From: Odontesthes bonariensis
Lineage: Eukaryota; Chordata; Actinopteri; Atheriniformes; Atherinopsidae
Direction: 5' to 3'
Length of the DNA: 64,000 nt
Assembly (NCBI RefSeq): GCF_027942865.1
Contig: NC_134526.1
Span: 9,704,284-9,768,283 of the forward strand
Shown here: positions 62,501 to 64,000 of the stretch, piece by piece
Position numbering within the stretch: position 1 is the stretch's first letter
Layout: the number at the start of each line of letters is the position of its first letter
Program-made: the position numbers and the translations under genes
The notes under the pieces: model-generated
Told to the model about the DNA's origin: nothing
Databases searched by the model: none
Seen by the model: the letters and a program-made list of their open reading frames with translations, nothing else

Positions 62501-63115
62501 GAGGACTTTGACTGAGTGCGTGACAGAATGTGAAGTGATGTTCCGTGCTGCCAGTGGAGGAGGACCGCCCGGCTGAGCGTCTGGGTGCCGTGACGGCTTT
62601 GGCCCAGCAGGGGGCAGAGGTGTGATGCAGGGAGTAGGAGGTGACAGCTCAGTGTCACACTGCACACGGGGTGTCACCTCACCAGGCTGGGAGAGAAGAA
62701 GAGGGAGAAAGAGAGGGAGGGAGGGCGAGTGGACAGGGAGACAAAAAGGTGAGAGATCTATCTCAAGCTGTGCCTGTTTTTGTGCATCTATCCATCTATA
62801 AGAAGACTTCAGTTGTAGATCCGAGAGTGAGGACATTTGGATCCGTCCCACCTCACCATACTGCTCCAGATTTCAGACTTTGCCTAAAACAAAAGGGTAA
62901 AATTGGATTTAGTTTGAGATTAGGTTTATAGCATACATGTAATTATTGTGATGAAGATGAAACTGAGAAAACAGATGATGTCAGAGGTAAGGCATCTTTG
63001 AACAAAAAACGAAAAAACATCAAGCCACACCGTAAACCCCGTTTTTTTTTTTGTAAGTGTGTGTTCTGCTTTGTAATAGACTACAACTGGGCTAGTTTTC
63101 TTTGTGTATGTGAAC

Positions 63116-63118
<3 letters not shown>
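56530..63118. other. Intergenic sequence, right part
   Basis: No gene recognised. A degenerate ATGCCA-rich tandem patch lies at about 57640-57760 and a C-rich patch at 58100-58160. The block at 61500-61620 (CAGCTG E-box, CCTAATTCC, CTGATTAG, CTCTAATTTACTCC) is a possible conserved element. A minus-strand pyrimidine tract with CAG at 62687-62689 precedes an open stretch that I cannot assign. Confidence 0.5.

Positions 63119-63185
<67 letters not shown>
63119..63185. repeat. GT microsatellite
   Basis: About 33 uninterrupted GT units, the longest microsatellite in the window. Confidence 0.95.
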
Positions 63186-63187
<2 letters not shown>

Positions 63188-63707
63188 AAATCCTTTTTAT
63201 TTCCTCTTTCTTCTCTCTCTGTCTCCTATATCTGTCTCCAGGGACTCACTTGGCATCTCTCCCGACTTTTTATTCTTGCTCCACAAACTGCTGCTGTCTG
63301 AGTACAAGCTGGCCATGCACACACACTTTCTTAGTTTCACAAATCAACCGATATAGATATACTCCGACCCTCGCACTATATCTAGAAAAATTATGAAAAA
63401 AATAAATAAAAATGGCATGACATATTGTCACTTGTCACCCCACAAAACACTTTTTTTTCACATCAGTGTCATCTCAAATATTACAGAGGGGCTCCAAAAC
63501 AGAGACGAGCTGCAGCGATGACACAGTACAAGCCGAATCCAAAGAGATTAACACAAATACACACACTGTGATGAAAGACTGAGATGCTTACAGCCTCTGA
63601 GGACATACACAATCACTCCCTGAAAAACATACACACACATTATCACTGACAGTCGCTGAGACACAGAGGCAGCCTCCCTGCTCCTCAGAATACAAATCCA
63701 GGTGGGA

Positions 63708-63746
<39 letters not shown>

Positions 63747-64000
63747 GACGAGCCCCTAAAACATATACAGATATCAAGGAAGTAAAAGTACATGAACATT
63801 CCACAATTATTTGTTTATTTCAGTCCCTTCTAGCTACTGCTTTAGTTTCAAACCACCTCTTAATCCTCACACAGCCTTCCGCATTCTTTCAGTTTCTCAC
63901 TGACAGACACGACAGAGGCAAACTTCAAAAGCAAGAAATAAATAAATTAAAGACAAGTCTGATAGGGATTAATTAATAACAGGAGCAGAGAGGGAGACGC
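63186..64000. other. Right end of window, no gene seen
   Basis: AT-rich, with the CA repeat above. The minus-strand ORF through it is a by-product of the repeat. Confidence 0.5.
63713..63747. repeat. CA microsatellite passing into AT repeat
   Basis: (CA)13 followed by a short (TA)n. Confidence 0.95.

Noticed and set aside
62489..62851. 120-codon minus-strand ORF with a strong pyrimidine tract and CAG before CCTGGTGAGG
   Set aside because: The acceptor looks good, but the Pro-rich peptide matches nothing known to me and no convincing donor was found, so not called a gene.
1..64000. CRISPR arrays, rRNA, tRNA or bacterial operons
   Set aside because: No spaced direct repeats of the right kind, no RNA gene recognised by eye, and gene structure is spliced and vertebrate throughout.

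Overview
This is nuclear DNA from a vertebrate, almost certainly a teleost fish. Three spliced protein-coding genes can be recognised, in the order stard3 (-), ppp1r1b (-), neurod2 (+). From general knowledge this matches the human 17q12 block CDK12-NEUROD2-PPP1R1B-STARD3 read in the opposite orientation. Teleost origin is suggested by the Tc1-like remnant, a short inverted-repeat element, a LINE 3' tail and the dense CA/GT microsatellites. I cannot name the species. No prokaryotic, phage, CRISPR or plasmid feature is present.

Layout. Positions 1-6,600 hold the 5' part of stard3: nine coding exons for residues 1-285 (MENTAL domain, FFAT-like motif, start of the START domain). The rest of the gene lies off the left edge. 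Its introns carry a 374-bp TTAA-flanked inverted-repeat element and an internally deleted Tc1 copy. Positions 7,523-30,348 (possibly to 37.3 kb) hold ppp1r1b (DARPP-32): five coding exons giving 177 residues, a first intron of about 13 kb containing a solo LTR with a 5-bp target duplication, and a 3' UTR of about 1.9 kb. Positions 30.3-40 kb are the interval between the oppositely transcribed ppp1r1b and neurod2. It has candidate minus-strand upstream exons, a homeodomain/octamer-rich block and CTCF-like sites. Positions 40.0-44.8 kb hold neurod2: a non-coding first exon, a 2.3-kb intron, one coding exon of 356 codons and a repeat-bearing 3' UTR. Positions 44.8-64 kb are non-coding as far as I can see, with microsatellites and some possible conserved elements. 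The expected next gene, cdk12, was not found.

The genes do not form a pathway. stard3 encodes a late-endosomal cholesterol-binding tether, ppp1r1b a PKA-switched inhibitor of protein phosphatase 1 known from striatal neurons, and neurod2 a neuronal bHLH transcription factor. The points most worth following up are: DARPP-32 lacks the Thr75 (Cdk5) residue, which is Gln here; a (TG)10 tract abuts the acceptor of an in-frame-skippable ppp1r1b exon; a palindromic GTCACGTGAC (CLEAR-type) site lies near the stard3 5' end; and CTCF-like motifs are arranged around ppp1r1b. I saw no sign of a wholly new biological system.
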